A stretch of 64,000 nucleotides of DNA from positions 62,001-126,000 of the forward strand of contig JAJZXB010000002.1 in assembly GCA_021846395.1 (NCBI GenBank), read 5' to 3'. The translations under genes were made by a program, and so were the position numbers. The DNA comes from Thermoplasmata archaeon. GTDB taxonomy: Archaea; Thermoplasmatota; Thermoplasmata; Thermoplasmatales; Thermoplasmataceae. This document shows positions 26,978 through 36,019 of this stretch, in pieces (the first letter of the stretch is position 1; each line of letters starts with the position of its first letter). The notes under the pieces were generated by a model, which saw only the letters and a list, made by a program, of their open reading frames with translations, was not told the origin of the DNA and ran no database searches.

Positions 26978-28984
26978 TTAAAAAATTTGTTTAATATTAT
27001 GATCCCTGACCTCTCTATCAAGATTATCTATGAAATCGTTTAGGTTATAGGATTTTGTTCTGTCATTTCTGTTTCTAACACTTATGGTTCCACTATTTTT
27101 TTCATTTTCACCCACAACAATGATATATGATGGCCTCATGCCTCTAATGAGTTTTATTTTCTTTGAAATGGTATTTTGAGATAAATCCAGTTTGGATCTG
27201 ATATGATTTTTGCATAGTTCCCTGTGGACATATTCGGCATAGTCACTGTAATTTTCTGATACCGGTATTATGTATGCCTCCACTGGAGAAAGCCATGTGG
27301 GAAGCTTTCCATTAAAATGCTCAAGCAGTATAGCTATGAATCTTTCATAGCTACCATAAATTGCTCTGTGAAGAATAACGGGCCTAACCTTTTTGCTATC
27401 TGCATCTATGTAGCTAAGGTCAAAATTTATGGGCATAAAAAAATCAAGTTGAATGGTTGATACCTGCCATAACCTGTCCAGTGCATCCTTTATATGGACA
27501 TCGATTTTTGGGCCATAAAAAGCGGCATCTCCAGGTTTTTCCTTATATGGTAATCCAAGGTTATTGAGTGCATTTTTTAAGTTCTCAGTCGCATTGTCCC
27601 ACATTGAAAAATCTTCTTTCAGGCGGATTGATCCGCAGTTTGGACATTTCAGCTCACTTGAGGCACCGCGCATTTCGAATTTTTGATTGCATTCAAAGCA
27701 GATGTATGAAATCAGATAATTTTCTGGATGGTCTTTATCCATTGTACTCAGATCGTAGGATATCTCGGAATTTCCCATTATTGTATTGAATATAAATGGA
27801 ACAGTTTTCAGAAGTGAAGTAACCTCTTCTGATATCTGATCAGGCCTCAAAAAACCATGGCCATCATCTATGGTAAATGCCCTGGGCCTTGTTAGACCTC
27901 CCATCTCGCCCGATTTCTCATATCTATAAACTGTTCCTGCTTCGGAATATTTAACGGGCATTTCCCTATAACTGTGAACGCTTCTCTGGAAAATGGCAAT
28001 ATGGCCGGGACAGTTCATTGGTTTTAAACCGTAATGGTCGCCATTGCTTAGCTGAAATAAGAACATGTCATTTTTATATTTATCGTAATGCCCTGACTCA
28101 CGCCAGATTGTTTCCCTGTATATGTGAGGTGTCCAGACGTCTTCCCATCCGTTCTTTTCATTTAATTCCTTCATATAATTAATAAGTTCGTTTCTTATTA
28201 TGGCACCATTGGGTGTATAAAACGGAAATCCAGGTGCACGTTCATTATCAAAAATAAACAAATCCATTTCATGCCCGATTCTCCTGTGATCCCTTTTCAT
28301 GGCTTCTTCTCTCCTTAATAAAAACTCCCTAAGAGATTTTTTTTCAGGGAATGATGTTCCATAAATTCTTATCATTTTCTGTTTATTTATATCTCCCTCA
28401 TAATTTGTGCTTGATACAGATAGCAATTTAAAGGCTTTGATAAAGCCTGTGGATGGTACATGGGGGCCCCTGCAAAATTCCATGTAATTGCCTTCCCTAT
28501 ATACACTTGATGCTTCACCGTCATTCACATTTTCGTTTATTTTGTCTGTTTTGTAAGGATTATTTTTAAAAATTTCAAGAATGCCCTCCTTGTCCAGAAC
28601 TATTTTTTCTATTGGTTCATTTCTTTTCTCTATTTCTTCCATTTTCTTCTCAATTGGTGAAAAATCATCAATTGATATTGGACTCATATCAAAATCATAA
28701 TAGAAAATGATGTTATCCTCATTGCTTGTGTTTGGTTTTGCATCTGGATAGAGTTCAACTATTGCATTGGCAAGTAAATGTGCAGTGCTGTGCCTTAAAA
28801 TTTTTAGCCCTTCCTCAGAAGAAATATCAATAAATTCCGCATCTCCAGACGTGTCACAAACATCGGATAGATCGTGCATAATACTGTTTTGTTTGCATGC
28901 TATTATGTTCTTTTTCATATTATTGTCGAGAAACTCGGAATATTTCTTTCCCTTTTCAACCTTAAGGATAATATTTGAATTCAT
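26978..28984 (-). CDS. thrS: Threonyl-tRNA synthetase, bacterial type, with a zinc-ribbon insertion
   Basis: A 668-residue class II synthetase. The editing domain N2 has HSTAH (65-69) and CRGPH (171-175), as in bacteria; many archaea instead have an unrelated editing domain. The catalytic core has MNCPGH (zinc Cys 325), GEMGGLTRPRAFTIDDGH and HRAIYGSYERF, with an anticodon-binding domain at the end. Before the conserved MWDNA segment there is an extra four-cysteine ribbon (C429, C432, C447, C450) not present in typical bacterial ThrRS. Origin by transfer from bacteria is likely. Confidence 0.96.
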   Translation of the reverse strand: MNSNIILKVEKGKKYSEFLDNNMKKNIIACKQNSIMHDLSDVCDTSGDAEFIDISSEEGLKILRHSTAHLLANAIVELYPDAKPNTSNEDNIIFYYDFDMSPISIDDFSPIEKKMEEIEKRNEPIEKIVLDKEGILEIFKNNPYKTDKINENVNDGEASSVYREGNYMEFCRGPHVPSTGFIKAFKLLSVSSTNYEGDINKQKMIRIYGTSFPEKKSLREFLLRREEAMKRDHRRIGHEMDLFIFDNERAPGFPFYTPNGAIIRNELINYMKELNEKNGWEDVWTPHIYRETIWRESGHYDKYKNDMFLFQLSNGDHYGLKPMNCPGHIAIFQRSVHSYREMPVKYSEAGTVYRYEKSGEMGGLTRPRAFTIDDGHGFLRPDQISEEVTSLLKTVPFIFNTIMGNSEISYDLSTMDKDHPENYLISYICFECNQKFEMRGASSELKCPNCGSIRLKEDFSMWDNATENLKNALNNLGLPYKEKPGDAAFYGPKIDVHIKDALDRLWQVSTIQLDFFMPINFDLSYIDADSKKVRPVILHRAIYGSYERFIAILLEHFNGKLPTWLSPVEAYIIPVSENYSDYAEYVHRELCKNHIRSKLDLSQNTISKKIKLIRGMRPSYIIVVGENEKNSGTISVRNRNDRTKSYNLNDFIDNLDREVRDHNIKQIF

Positions 28985-29119
28985 CTCATACGCATTTTTA
29001 ACATATATATTAATTTATTTTAGTATTTTCATTTTTTGAACTCCATATAAATTGTAGCGTTCTCACATGCACATTTATTTTTGCAAAATTAATAAATATA
29101 ATTGCATAATTTCATTAAT

Positions 29120-29455
29120 ATGTACAGGGTTATTGTAAACGGCAACGAATTCAAAAATATTGACCTTATTATAAGCCAGATAAAAAATCTGAAGCGTGCC
29201 CTACCCGATGCAATTGTAGAGGTTGTTTTTACAAGGTCTGCTGTTAAGGCATTGCTGAAAAACTATGAAAAGAAGGAAACAATTAAAGAGATCATAGATT
29301 CGGGGGTAAAAATAAATGCCTGCATGAATTCTGTGAAAGGGATGAAATTGACATTGAATGATGTTGCTACATGCATTGGAGTTGGAGTTGTTGAAACCGG
29401 TGTCGAAGAAATAGTTAAAAAGCAGGCCGAGGGATACAGTTACCTCCAATTGTAA
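29120..29455 (+). CDS. DsrE/DsrF-like family protein
   Basis: A 111-residue protein of the sulfur-relay DsrE fold: an N-terminal strand (MYRVIVNG), a helix rich in Leu, VEVVFTRSAVKALL, a central GVKINACMNSVKGMKL with a Cys at the position often active in this family, and a late CIGVGVVETGVEEI helix. The role may be sulfur transfer or redox sensing. The ATG at 29120 is preferred to the TTG at 29102 because a TATA-like run lies about 25-30 bases upstream. Confidence 0.8.
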   Translation: MYRVIVNGNEFKNIDLIISQIKNLKRALPDAIVEVVFTRSAVKALLKNYEKKETIKEIIDSGVKINACMNSVKGMKLTLNDVATCIGVGVVETGVEEIVKKQAEGYSYLQL

Positions 29456-29466
29456 TAATTTTAAAC

Positions 29467-30030
29467 CTAAACACGGACATATTTACGTAATGTGTCATTG
29501 CCCACTTTCAATAATTGATACAGATCCTCAGCATTCTTTGGTATCTGTTCAATACCGGAAACCTTTAACTTACCTATCCTCTGTATCTTGATATATTTGC
29601 CTGAAATATTATATGTATTTTTATATTGCTTCAATGGTATTGAGTATATTCTCTTTTTGAAATGTAACCTTCCAATCTTATTACCATTCTTCTTTGAATT
29701 TGAAAGGCCCTTTATGCTATCCTTAGTTTTATCAATAATCTCCTGTTTCATCTGTGATGATAATAACAATATATCTCTATCTTCATAATGGTCCTTTACC
29801 TTTATCTTAACTTTATTAATACTGTAATCATGGTTATAAATATCATCTTCCGATAAGATATAATTATAAAACCACTTTGCCTCAAGAAAGATACGGTGAA
29901 GATTCTTTACCTTTATTCTGCCCAGATGTGATATATCTATTTTCAGTTCATAGGATATGCATGTCTGTGATTTCCTTCGTTCCCTTGTCTCACGTATAGA
30001 TTTGCTAATTTTATCTGATTTCTCAGACAT
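29467..30030 (-). pseudogene. tnpB: Truncated TnpB (N-terminal half) of an IS605/IS1341-type element
   Basis: About 187 residues remain, from ATG 30030 (the frame is open to a TTG at 30045). The sequence matches the N-terminal helical and OB-like part of TnpB-family RNA-guided nucleases (WFYNYILSEDD, LLLSSQMKQEIIDKTKDSIK, LHFKKRIYSIPLKQYKNTYN). The RuvC nuclease domain and zinc ribbon are missing, so no catalytic residues remain. The element's left-end hairpin lies 146 bases upstream. The 3' end stops 11 bases from the DsrE-like gene. Confidence 0.8.
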
Positions 30031-30177
30031 GGTTCTGTTCCCCAATATGTTTATTTACAGTTTCCAATATTACCACACTCATAGATGAATACCTATCTTT
30101 AAAATAACCGGTAGGCTTTATCGGCTGTGATATATTCATATATCGAAAATATGCAATTCAATAATATAAATATTTGC

Positions 30178-30230
30178 ACTTCATCCACATCGCAAGCTCA
30201 GTGGCTTTCGTGCTTTAAATCATTTGTAAA
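30178..30230 (-). repeat. IS605-type left-end repeat, copy 2
   Basis: This 53-base block is 50/53 identical to 15012-15064. Here the hairpin is better: GCAC/GTGC (30176-30179 and 30210-30213) encloses CCAC/GTGG around a 12-base loop. It lies upstream of the truncated tnpB in the orientation expected for a left end. Confidence 0.8.
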
Positions 30231-30250
30231 TAATTTCCCCTTGCAATAGC

Positions 30251-30748
30251 TCACTCACACTTAAATAAATTGTGTTTTTTCAGTTCTGATACTACTTCTT
30301 CCACATAATTGATATCCTTATTATTTTCATTTAAAACATCGTTCTTAAAGTCATATGTCCTTTCAACTGCTTTTTTCTTGTTATTTCCGCTGGAATACAT
30401 CATTATAAATGTGCTGCCTATTTCCAGCCATAAATTATCCTTTTTATTCAGAAAATCTGCCATGTCAATAACACTTTTATCAGTTAATTCTTCATTCCCT
30501 TTCCATTCTTCACTACTTATGTTGAAGTAATCCTTTGCAAGCGATTTTGAATAAGGCCCTCTCAGGTATAATGTATAATTATATCTTATTTGTTTTGTTG
30601 CCTTTGAAATTATATATACGATTTTCTGGATTCTTAACCTGTTGTCAAAGTTGTAATTATAACTGGTGCCGTCCCAATCCGGCTTTAAATCCTTAAAATC
30701 GATTTTTAAATACTTAAGCAATTTTATCAACTCTCTTTTATCTGCCAT
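30251..30748 (-). CDS. Panacea/DUF4065-like or YwgA-like protein
   Basis: A 165-residue protein. The segment RLRIQKIVYIISKATKQ followed by LYLRGPYSKSLAKDYF matches the pattern of the Panacea (DUF4065) and YwgA families: a KLQKLLYF-like helix, then YGPY. Panacea proteins often act as antitoxins or regulators in toxin-antitoxin and defence loci. It is divergent from the HicB/HicA-like operon with a 188-base spacer, so the two may share control. Family assignment is by eye. Confidence 0.6.
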   Translation of the reverse strand: MADKRELIKLLKYLKIDFKDLKPDWDGTSYNYNFDNRLRIQKIVYIISKATKQIRYNYTLYLRGPYSKSLAKDYFNISSEEWKGNEELTDKSVIDMADFLNKKDNLWLEIGSTFIMMYSSGNNKKKAVERTYDFKNDVLNENNKDINYVEEVVSELKKHNLFKCE

Positions 30749-30936
30749 TATTTATCTCTCTTTCTATACTATTATAATAATCGGTGATATATAAAGTTCA
30801 AGTGCTGTATTTTAACACCTAACCCTTAAATTTGAATGGTGGGTACGTTAATTATTATCCAATCAATTTATCTTATTCTTCTCTCATCTATCTTTAAAGG
30901 AAATTATATATATTGTGAATTCTTATATGTTATTGT

Positions 30937-31218
30937 ATGGGAAATACAGATAAATTATATATAAAAACAAGGGACCCTATAGATAGAAACAAATGGGTAT
31001 CAGGGGAACTTCAGAATATCGTTTCAAAAAAAGAATGTCCAAATGAATATACGCTTGAAGATGGCACTGTTGTTAAAGTCTTTTTTGATATGGATAGCAT
31101 AAGTTTGCCAATTGACCCAGAAACTAAACAATATTTTTTAGATTTAAATGGGGAACGAAAATATAACATTGATTATCATTTAAGAGTTATTGTCGCAAAA
31201 TCGAAAAGAGATGACTAA
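30937..31218 (+). CDS. Hypothetical protein, 93 aa, first gene of the HicB/HicA-like operon
   Basis: Not recognised. A soluble beta-rich protein with no membrane helix or cysteine cluster beyond one Cys. It has a TATA box (about 30901-30912) 25-30 bases before the ATG and ends one base before the HicB-like gene, so the three genes are one operon. Its position suggests a third component or a regulator of the toxin-antitoxin pair. Confidence 0.7.
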   Translation: MGNTDKLYIKTRDPIDRNKWVSGELQNIVSKKECPNEYTLEDGTVVKVFFDMDSISLPIDPETKQYFLDLNGERKYNIDYHLRVIVAKSKRDD

Positions 31219-31626
31219 ATGGAATTCTATAACACAAATTTAATGGTAGGATCTGTTCCTGTATCGTATGGCATGAATGGAAATATAGAAGGGGATGCGG
31301 CTAATGATTTATCATACGATAGCATAATGACCATTTTATTTCCTAATATTGAAATTGTTGATAAGATAGGAAAATTCCACCTCCCCTTTGAAGTTGTATT
31401 AAAATATGATATGGAAGAAGATATCTATTGTGTTGAATGCGAAGCTCTTGATATAGTAAATTGCGGAAACAATTATGAAGAAGCAAAAAATGGTTTAGAA
31501 CAGGAATTGGAAGATGCAATAAAATTATATGTTGATATTTACAGAGAAGATGAATTAAATTCACAAGCAAAAAAATATAGGCAATTATTATCGGAAATTA
31601 AAGGGATAAACAGTGAAAGTTTATAA
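31219..31626 (+). CDS. HicB-like antitoxin
   Basis: A 135-residue protein. The second half reads FEVVLKYDMEEDIYCVECEALDIVNCGNNYEEAK when viewed in pieces: it has the HicB pattern of a strand with an acidic turn, then a CxEL-like strand, then a G-x-x-x-EEA helix start. The N-terminal 50 residues are extra. HicB binds and blocks HicA and often represses the operon. No separate DNA-binding domain is evident. It overlaps the downstream HicA-like gene by 14 bases. Confidence 0.65.
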   Translation: MEFYNTNLMVGSVPVSYGMNGNIEGDAANDLSYDSIMTILFPNIEIVDKIGKFHLPFEVVLKYDMEEDIYCVECEALDIVNCGNNYEEAKNGLEQELEDAIKLYVDIYREDELNSQAKKYRQLLSEIKGINSESL

Positions 31627-31900
31627 AAATGACAAAATACAAAAATCTTTAAAGCGAAAAGGTTTCTGTGAAGATCCAGGCAAAGACCATGTCTTTCTTG
31701 TTTTTTATTATGATGAAAAACCAACGAATATTCGAACAAAATTGTCAAGGGGGAAAAGTGAACCAGGAAAAGATATTATGGTTAAAATAAGAAAGCAATT
31801 GAAACTTAATATACAATATGATTTTGAAAAACTAATAGACTGCTCCATGTCAAAGGAAGATTATATTCAGTTTTTAAGAAAAAATAATATTCTGGAATAA
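31613..31900 (+). CDS. HicA-like toxin (predicted mRNA interferase)
   Basis: A 95-residue protein with the HicA-type pattern: LKRKGF, then GKDHVFLVFYYD with the candidate catalytic His, then TKLSRGKSEPGKDIMVKIRKQL. HicA toxins are small double-stranded-RNA-binding-fold ribonucleases that cut mRNA. GTG start at 31613, inside the HicB-like gene, so they are co-translated. A convergent integrase gene follows 10 bases away. Confidence 0.7.
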   Translation: MKVYKNDKIQKSLKRKGFCEDPGKDHVFLVFYYDEKPTNIRTKLSRGKSEPGKDIMVKIRKQLKLNIQYDFEKLIDCSMSKEDYIQFLRKNNILE

Positions 31901-31909
31901 TTATGGGAT

Positions 31910-33136
31910 TTATTTTTTCTCATTTGTCCTCTCCTTGAGTGCAGCTTCAATAACTGCAGATAAAATACTTTCCTTCTTGTCTTCAGGCATGTTCCTGAGA
32001 ATAACTTCAATTTCAGGGCTTATGTATGATTTCTCATAAAGGCTATTCTCTATGGCTTTTTGTTTATCCTGGAGTTCCACTGAAGATTCTAAGTATAATG
32101 GGAACCAACATTTATGGCAATAGGCAGCAGTTGATTCGTTTAATTCTCCACATCTTTGGCATTTTCTTATATCATGTTTTTCTATAGTCTTTTCCTGTAT
32201 GGGCATCCCATTTGCCTTTAGTATTGCATTCCTTACCTGGTTTCCTGAAAGATGGATATAATTTTCCACCATATTTGATCTTGGAGTCCATCCAAGCTGG
32301 GATTTTAATATTGACTCAGGCAATATCTCTGCATATCTTGAAGCATAAGAATGCCTGAATAAATGGGGATGCACTCTCTTTTTTATTCCTGCTCTCTTTA
32401 CAGCCCTATTAAGCATTTTCCTTGTGGCATCATATTTTAATGGTGTATTATTTTCAAAATCCATAAACAATGGAGAATCAGGATCATTTTTATATTTATA
32501 AACTTCCAAATATTGCCTTAAGAATGCAATTGAATCTCCAATAATGAAAACTATTCTTTCCCCCGTTTTTCCAGCAACATGAAGATTAAGGCCATTATCA
32601 TCCATAGAAACATCCCTGACCCTTAATGGTAATATCTCCCCTATTCTACATCCAGAGTCATAAAGTAATGAAATTAATGCTTTATCTCTGAGCGAATTTA
32701 CATTATCGAGTATAGAATTATATTCATCATAGGTAATCATATCCTCAGCTTTTTTATGCCTGTTAACATTATTCCTTATTTTGATCCACCCGCATACTTT
32801 ATTATATTTTTCATCATTTTTAAAATACCAGTAATAGAATTTTTTCATTGTTTGTTTATGAATTTCTATTGTTGCCGGTGCATTGCCTTTATTCTCAAAA
32901 TATTCGAGTGAATCTTTTAAATCGTCTTCCGATGGATCCAGAAATTTATCCTTTAAGAATTCTGCCAATGGCCGTAATTTTCCAATATATATTAAAACCC
33001 TGAACTCACTTAAGTTATCTAGTAATTTTATATCTCTTGAAAATTTTTTAATTGCCTCATAATTTATATCATTTTTTAATATTTTTTGGGTTCTATTAAG
33101 TTCTATATTGATATCGGTTTTATAAATTCCAGTCAT
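31910..33136 (-). CDS. Tyrosine recombinase/integrase with C-terminal zinc ribbon
   Basis: A 408-residue tyrosine recombinase. The catalytic set is R164 (CRIGE), K190, H258, R261 (HLFRH) and Y293 (ENYIHL), all present. The N-terminal SAM-like core-binding domain precedes it. After the catalytic domain a zinc ribbon (C326, C329, C340, C343) and an acidic helical tail occur, an architecture seen in archaeal mobile-element integrases. It starts 60 bases from the 3' end of tRNA-Gly, the classic integration site. It could also be a resident Xer-type enzyme. Confidence 0.9.
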   Translation of the reverse strand: MTGIYKTDINIELNRTQKILKNDINYEAIKKFSRDIKLLDNLSEFRVLIYIGKLRPLAEFLKDKFLDPSEDDLKDSLEYFENKGNAPATIEIHKQTMKKFYYWYFKNDEKYNKVCGWIKIRNNVNRHKKAEDMITYDEYNSILDNVNSLRDKALISLLYDSGCRIGEILPLRVRDVSMDDNGLNLHVAGKTGERIVFIIGDSIAFLRQYLEVYKYKNDPDSPLFMDFENNTPLKYDATRKMLNRAVKRAGIKKRVHPHLFRHSYASRYAEILPESILKSQLGWTPRSNMVENYIHLSGNQVRNAILKANGMPIQEKTIEKHDIRKCQRCGELNESTAAYCHKCWFPLYLESSVELQDKQKAIENSLYEKSYISPEIEVILRNMPEDKKESILSAVIEAALKERTNEKK

Positions 33137-33195
33137 ATTTTTATATTTTATTATATTTTATAAATGTTTATGTGAGATATGGACAGTTTAAAACG

Positions 33196-33268
33196 TGCAG
33201 GTGCCGGGATTTGGACCCGGGTCGAAAGCTTGGAAGGCTTCCGTGCTACCAGGCTACACCACACCTGC
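33196..33268 (-). tRNA. tRNA-Gly (TCC)
   Basis: A 73-base cloverleaf on the minus strand. The acceptor arms are GCAGGTG/CACCTGC (33262-33268 and 33197-33203) with discriminator A at 33196. The D arm is GTGT/GCAC, the anticodon stem GAAGC/GCTTT surrounds loop CTTCCAA (anticodon TCC), and the T arm is CCGGG/CCCGG. No intron and no encoded CCA. Its 3' end faces the integrase gene. Confidence 0.95.
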
Positions 33269-33304
33269 ATTAGTCAGTAATTACATTTTGTTTTATTTAC
33301 TTTT

Positions 33305-33964
33305 CTATGATGTAACAAGTATATCGTATGACTTAAAGGTATTTTTATGTGTTGAATTCTCATATATGTTCACAGTGTAACTACTGCCTACACTTAAACC
33401 TGTGAGATTGAAGTATACATAATTGCCTACCCTATGATAAGGAGTGGATACACCCTTTTCAGTTATTGATATATTTGTTATGGTGTATTTATAATCGGTA
33501 TAATATCTGAGCTCCCTCATATTAGATGTGGAATTCTGAATTATTGTATACTTTCCATTTACCTCAGTTATATTTGCCCATGCACCGGAATGATAATAGG
33601 ATATGTCTATTATTTCAGGACCTGAAACAACGTGTAATGGAGGGTTCAGGGCAATAAGCCAGAATATAAACCATGTAATTATAAGCTCGGCATACATTAA
33701 AAATTTGTGTGATGTTCTTTTTGGCATTTCTATTTTTAACAATTTTACGATTCTGTTCAACAGATATAAAATAGCTATTAACAGCAAAACACCAAGATAC
33801 CAGTAGCCATATATTTGAAAATAACCTGAAAGAATGCCTACAAACAGGCCTATAGTAAATACAAAGATAATGGCTTTGGCTCTTTCCCTTTCATATAATA
33901 GGAATTCTTTTTTATCGAATTTTGGTTCTTCGAATATGGGTTCCTCATTTTTAGGTTTTGGCAT
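33305..33964 (-). CDS. Hypothetical membrane protein with external beta domain
   Basis: Not recognised. A 219-residue protein with an acidic N-terminal cytosolic segment, three membrane helices (about 30-48, 52-69 and 88-105), and a C-terminal 115-residue extracellular part. That part is rich in Tyr, Asn and Ser with several N-x-S/T sites (NSTSN, NISITEKG, NLTG), beta-prone like an Ig/fibronectin domain. It may be an envelope protein of this wall-less archaeon. It lies 10 bases after tpiA and may share its transcript. Confidence 0.7.
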   Translation of the reverse strand: MPKPKNEEPIFEEPKFDKKEFLLYERERAKAIIFVFTIGLFVGILSGYFQIYGYWYLGVLLLIAILYLLNRIVKLLKIEMPKRTSHKFLMYAELIITWFIFWLIALNPPLHVVSGPEIIDISYYHSGAWANITEVNGKYTIIQNSTSNMRELRYYTDYKYTITNISITEKGVSTPYHRVGNYVYFNLTGLSVGSSYTVNIYENSTHKNTFKSYDILVTS

Positions 33965-33974
33965 GATTAATTCC

Positions 33975-34625
33975 TCATTGCAAATTGGTTAATGAATTTA
34001 ACTTATTTATTGGTTTCGGGTCTCTGATAATTCCCGATGCTATTAAAACGCCAGAGGCACCGAGTTCCATAGACTTTTCCAGATCAAGCCTGGTTTTCAC
34101 CCCTGCTCCAACCAGTAAATTTACATCGTAATGTTCGCATATTTTCGCCGCTTCCTCAATTATATCTGGCTTAGCAGATGAAACAGAAACGTTTCCGCCA
34201 ATTAAATTTGGTGGTTCATACGCTATATATGATGGTGCAAGCTTTGCGTAATCCTTTACCTCCTCTATATTTTCTACACATAAAACAATGGTAAAGCCCT
34301 TCTTTTTTGAATTGTTAACTGTATTTATAATATCTTCTCCTTTTACTCTTTTTTCTGAATGATTCAGCAATGACCCATGGATATGGAAATCAATAAGGGA
34401 ATCCATAGATATTGATCCTGTAAATGCACCGTAACCGTTAGAGTCAAGGGACTGTGAAAATATATTCATATCGTTAAATTTTGATTTCAGATATAAATCC
34501 ATATACGATAGACAGTAATAATAATTTTTTTTATTTACTGTTTGAAACTCATTCAATAACTGTTCCGCACCCTTCCCAACAGCATTTTCATAATGTTTAA
34601 AATTTATAAATATTTCTGGCTCCAT
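33975..34625 (-). CDS. tpiA: Triosephosphate isomerase, archaeal type
   Basis: Interconverts dihydroxyacetone phosphate and glyceraldehyde 3-phosphate. The 216 residues are the shorter archaeal length. N8 and K10 (INFKHY), H89 (NHSEKR) and E137 (YEPPNLIGG) form the active site. The phosphate loops GAGVKTR and ASGIIRD follow. It heads a two-gene unit with the membrane protein downstream and is divergent from the trp operon. Confidence 0.95.
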   Translation of the reverse strand: MEPEIFINFKHYENAVGKGAEQLLNEFQTVNKKNYYYCLSYMDLYLKSKFNDMNIFSQSLDSNGYGAFTGSISMDSLIDFHIHGSLLNHSEKRVKGEDIINTVNNSKKKGFTIVLCVENIEEVKDYAKLAPSYIAYEPPNLIGGNVSVSSAKPDIIEEAAKICEHYDVNLLVGAGVKTRLDLEKSMELGASGVLIASGIIRDPKPINKLNSLTNLQ

Positions 34626-34737
34626 ATATCCTGATGATTTTTTTAAATATAATATTATTAGTTTTGTTAAAAGGTGTCTGAATTTCGTTTCTGTGGCCTT
34701 TATTTAAATATATAATCACAAATTATAATCAATAATG

Positions 34738-34746
34738 CTTATATAT
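34738..34746 (+). promoter_or_regulatory. TATA box of the trp operon
   Basis: The sequence cttatatat is centred about 24 bases before ATG 34766, which would make the trpB message leaderless and favours this start over ATG 34748. A second TATA-like tttaaatata lies at 34703-34712 and is a weaker alternative. No clear operator or leader peptide is seen. Confidence 0.4.
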
Positions 34747-34765
34747 TATGCATATATATACATAC

Positions 34766-36019
34766 ATGATTTCAACAATAAATAGTGAAATAATTCCAGA
34801 AAAGTGGTACAATGTTATACCTGATTTGCCAGAGCCGTTACCACCACCGAGGGATTCGAAAAATGATTTTTCTTCAATTGAACTTTTAAACAAAATTCTT
34901 CCTAAGGAGATACTTAAGCAGGAATTTACATTCCGGAGATATGAAAAAATACCTGATGAAATAAGGGAACAGTATGAACAGATAGGAAGGCCCACTCCTT
35001 TAATAAGGGCAAAAAACCTTGAAAAAGCTCTTGGCTATAAGGGAAAGATATTTTACAAATACGAGGGTGCAACCTCTACAGGGTCACACAAAATAAATAC
35101 CGCAATAGCACAGGCATATTATGCCGCGGAAGAAGGGGTGAATGGTGTTACAACTGAAACAGGTGCGGGACAATGGGGATCTGCCACGGCACTGGCTGCG
35201 TCAATATACAAGTTACCAGCACAGATATTCATGGTCAGAATAAGCTTCAAACAGAAACCGTTGAGAAAAACTGTTATGAATCTGTACAGGGGAAATGTGG
35301 TTCCCAGCCCTTCAAATTTAACCGAATACGGAAGGAAGATACTGGAGGAAAAACCAGATCACCCAGGAACACTTGGAATAGGCATAAGCGAGGCTATTGA
35401 ATATGCCCTTGATCATGACTACAGGTACATGGTTGCCAGTGTGATGAACTCTGCAATGACTCATCAGAGTGTGATAGGCCTTGAAACCAAAAAGCAGCTT
35501 GAACTGCTGGGTGAACATGCAGATGTTTTAATTGGCTGCGTTGGTGGTGGCAGCAATTTTGGCGGGTTCACGTTCCCATTTTTACCAGATCATCCTGATA
35601 CTGAGATATTTGCCACAACTGCTGACGAGGTACCAAAATTCTCAAAGGGCAGTTATAAATATGATTTAATGGACTCTGCAGGAGTTCTTCCTGAAATGAG
35701 AATGTACAGTCTTGGTGCAGATTTTGTTCCTCCAACAATATATGCGGGTGGTTTGAGATATCATGGTGCTTCACCTTCTCTTTCCCTGCTTATTAACAGT
35801 GGAAGAATAAAAAGCGATGAGGTTAACCAAAATGAGGTAAAGGAGGCATTAAAAACTTTTGCAAATACACAGGGAATAATAGCGGCACCGGAATCCGGGC
35901 ATGCAATAGCAACGACCCTGAAATACGCTAAACAGCATAAAGATGAAAATAAAACCCTTGTAGTCAATGTCAGTGGCCATGGTCTCCTTGACCTATCAAT
36001 ATTTGGTGATAATTTATGA
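34766..36019 (+). CDS. trpB: Tryptophan synthase beta subunit, TrpB2 type
   Basis: Condenses indole and serine to tryptophan. About 417 residues, matching the longer TrpB2 group with a characteristic N-terminal extension ([18 protein letters not shown]). The PLP Lys is in [11 protein letters not shown] (about K109), [13 protein letters not shown] follows, and [11 protein letters not shown] binds PLP phosphate. TrpB2 often works alone or binds TrpA weakly, but here it is the only TrpB and is joined to trpA by a 4-base overlap. It is the first gene of the operon. Confidence 0.95.
   Translation: MISTINSEIIPEKWYNVIPDLPEPLPPPRDSKNDFSSIELLNKILPKEILKQEFTFRRYEKIPDEIREQYEQIGRPTPLIRAKNLEKALGYKGKIFYKYEGATSTGSHKINTAIAQAYYAAEEGVNGVTTETGAGQWGSATALAASIYKLPAQIFMVRISFKQKPLRKTVMNLYRGNVVPSPSNLTEYGRKILEEKPDHPGTLGIGISEAIEYALDHDYRYMVASVMNSAMTHQSVIGLETKKQLELLGEHADVLIGCVGGGSNFGGFTFPFLPDHPDTEIFATTADEVPKFSKGSYKYDLMDSAGVLPEMRMYSLGADFVPPTIYAGGLRYHGASPSLSLLINSGRIKSDEVNQNEVKEALKTFANTQGIIAAPESGHAIATTLKYAKQHKDENKTLVVNVSGHGLLDLSIFGDNL

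Noticed and set aside
31910-33268. Attachment-site repeat of the tRNA-Gly 3' end inside the window
   Set aside because: I looked for the tRNA 3' sequence in the neighbouring region on both sides and saw no second copy, so no att site is reported.
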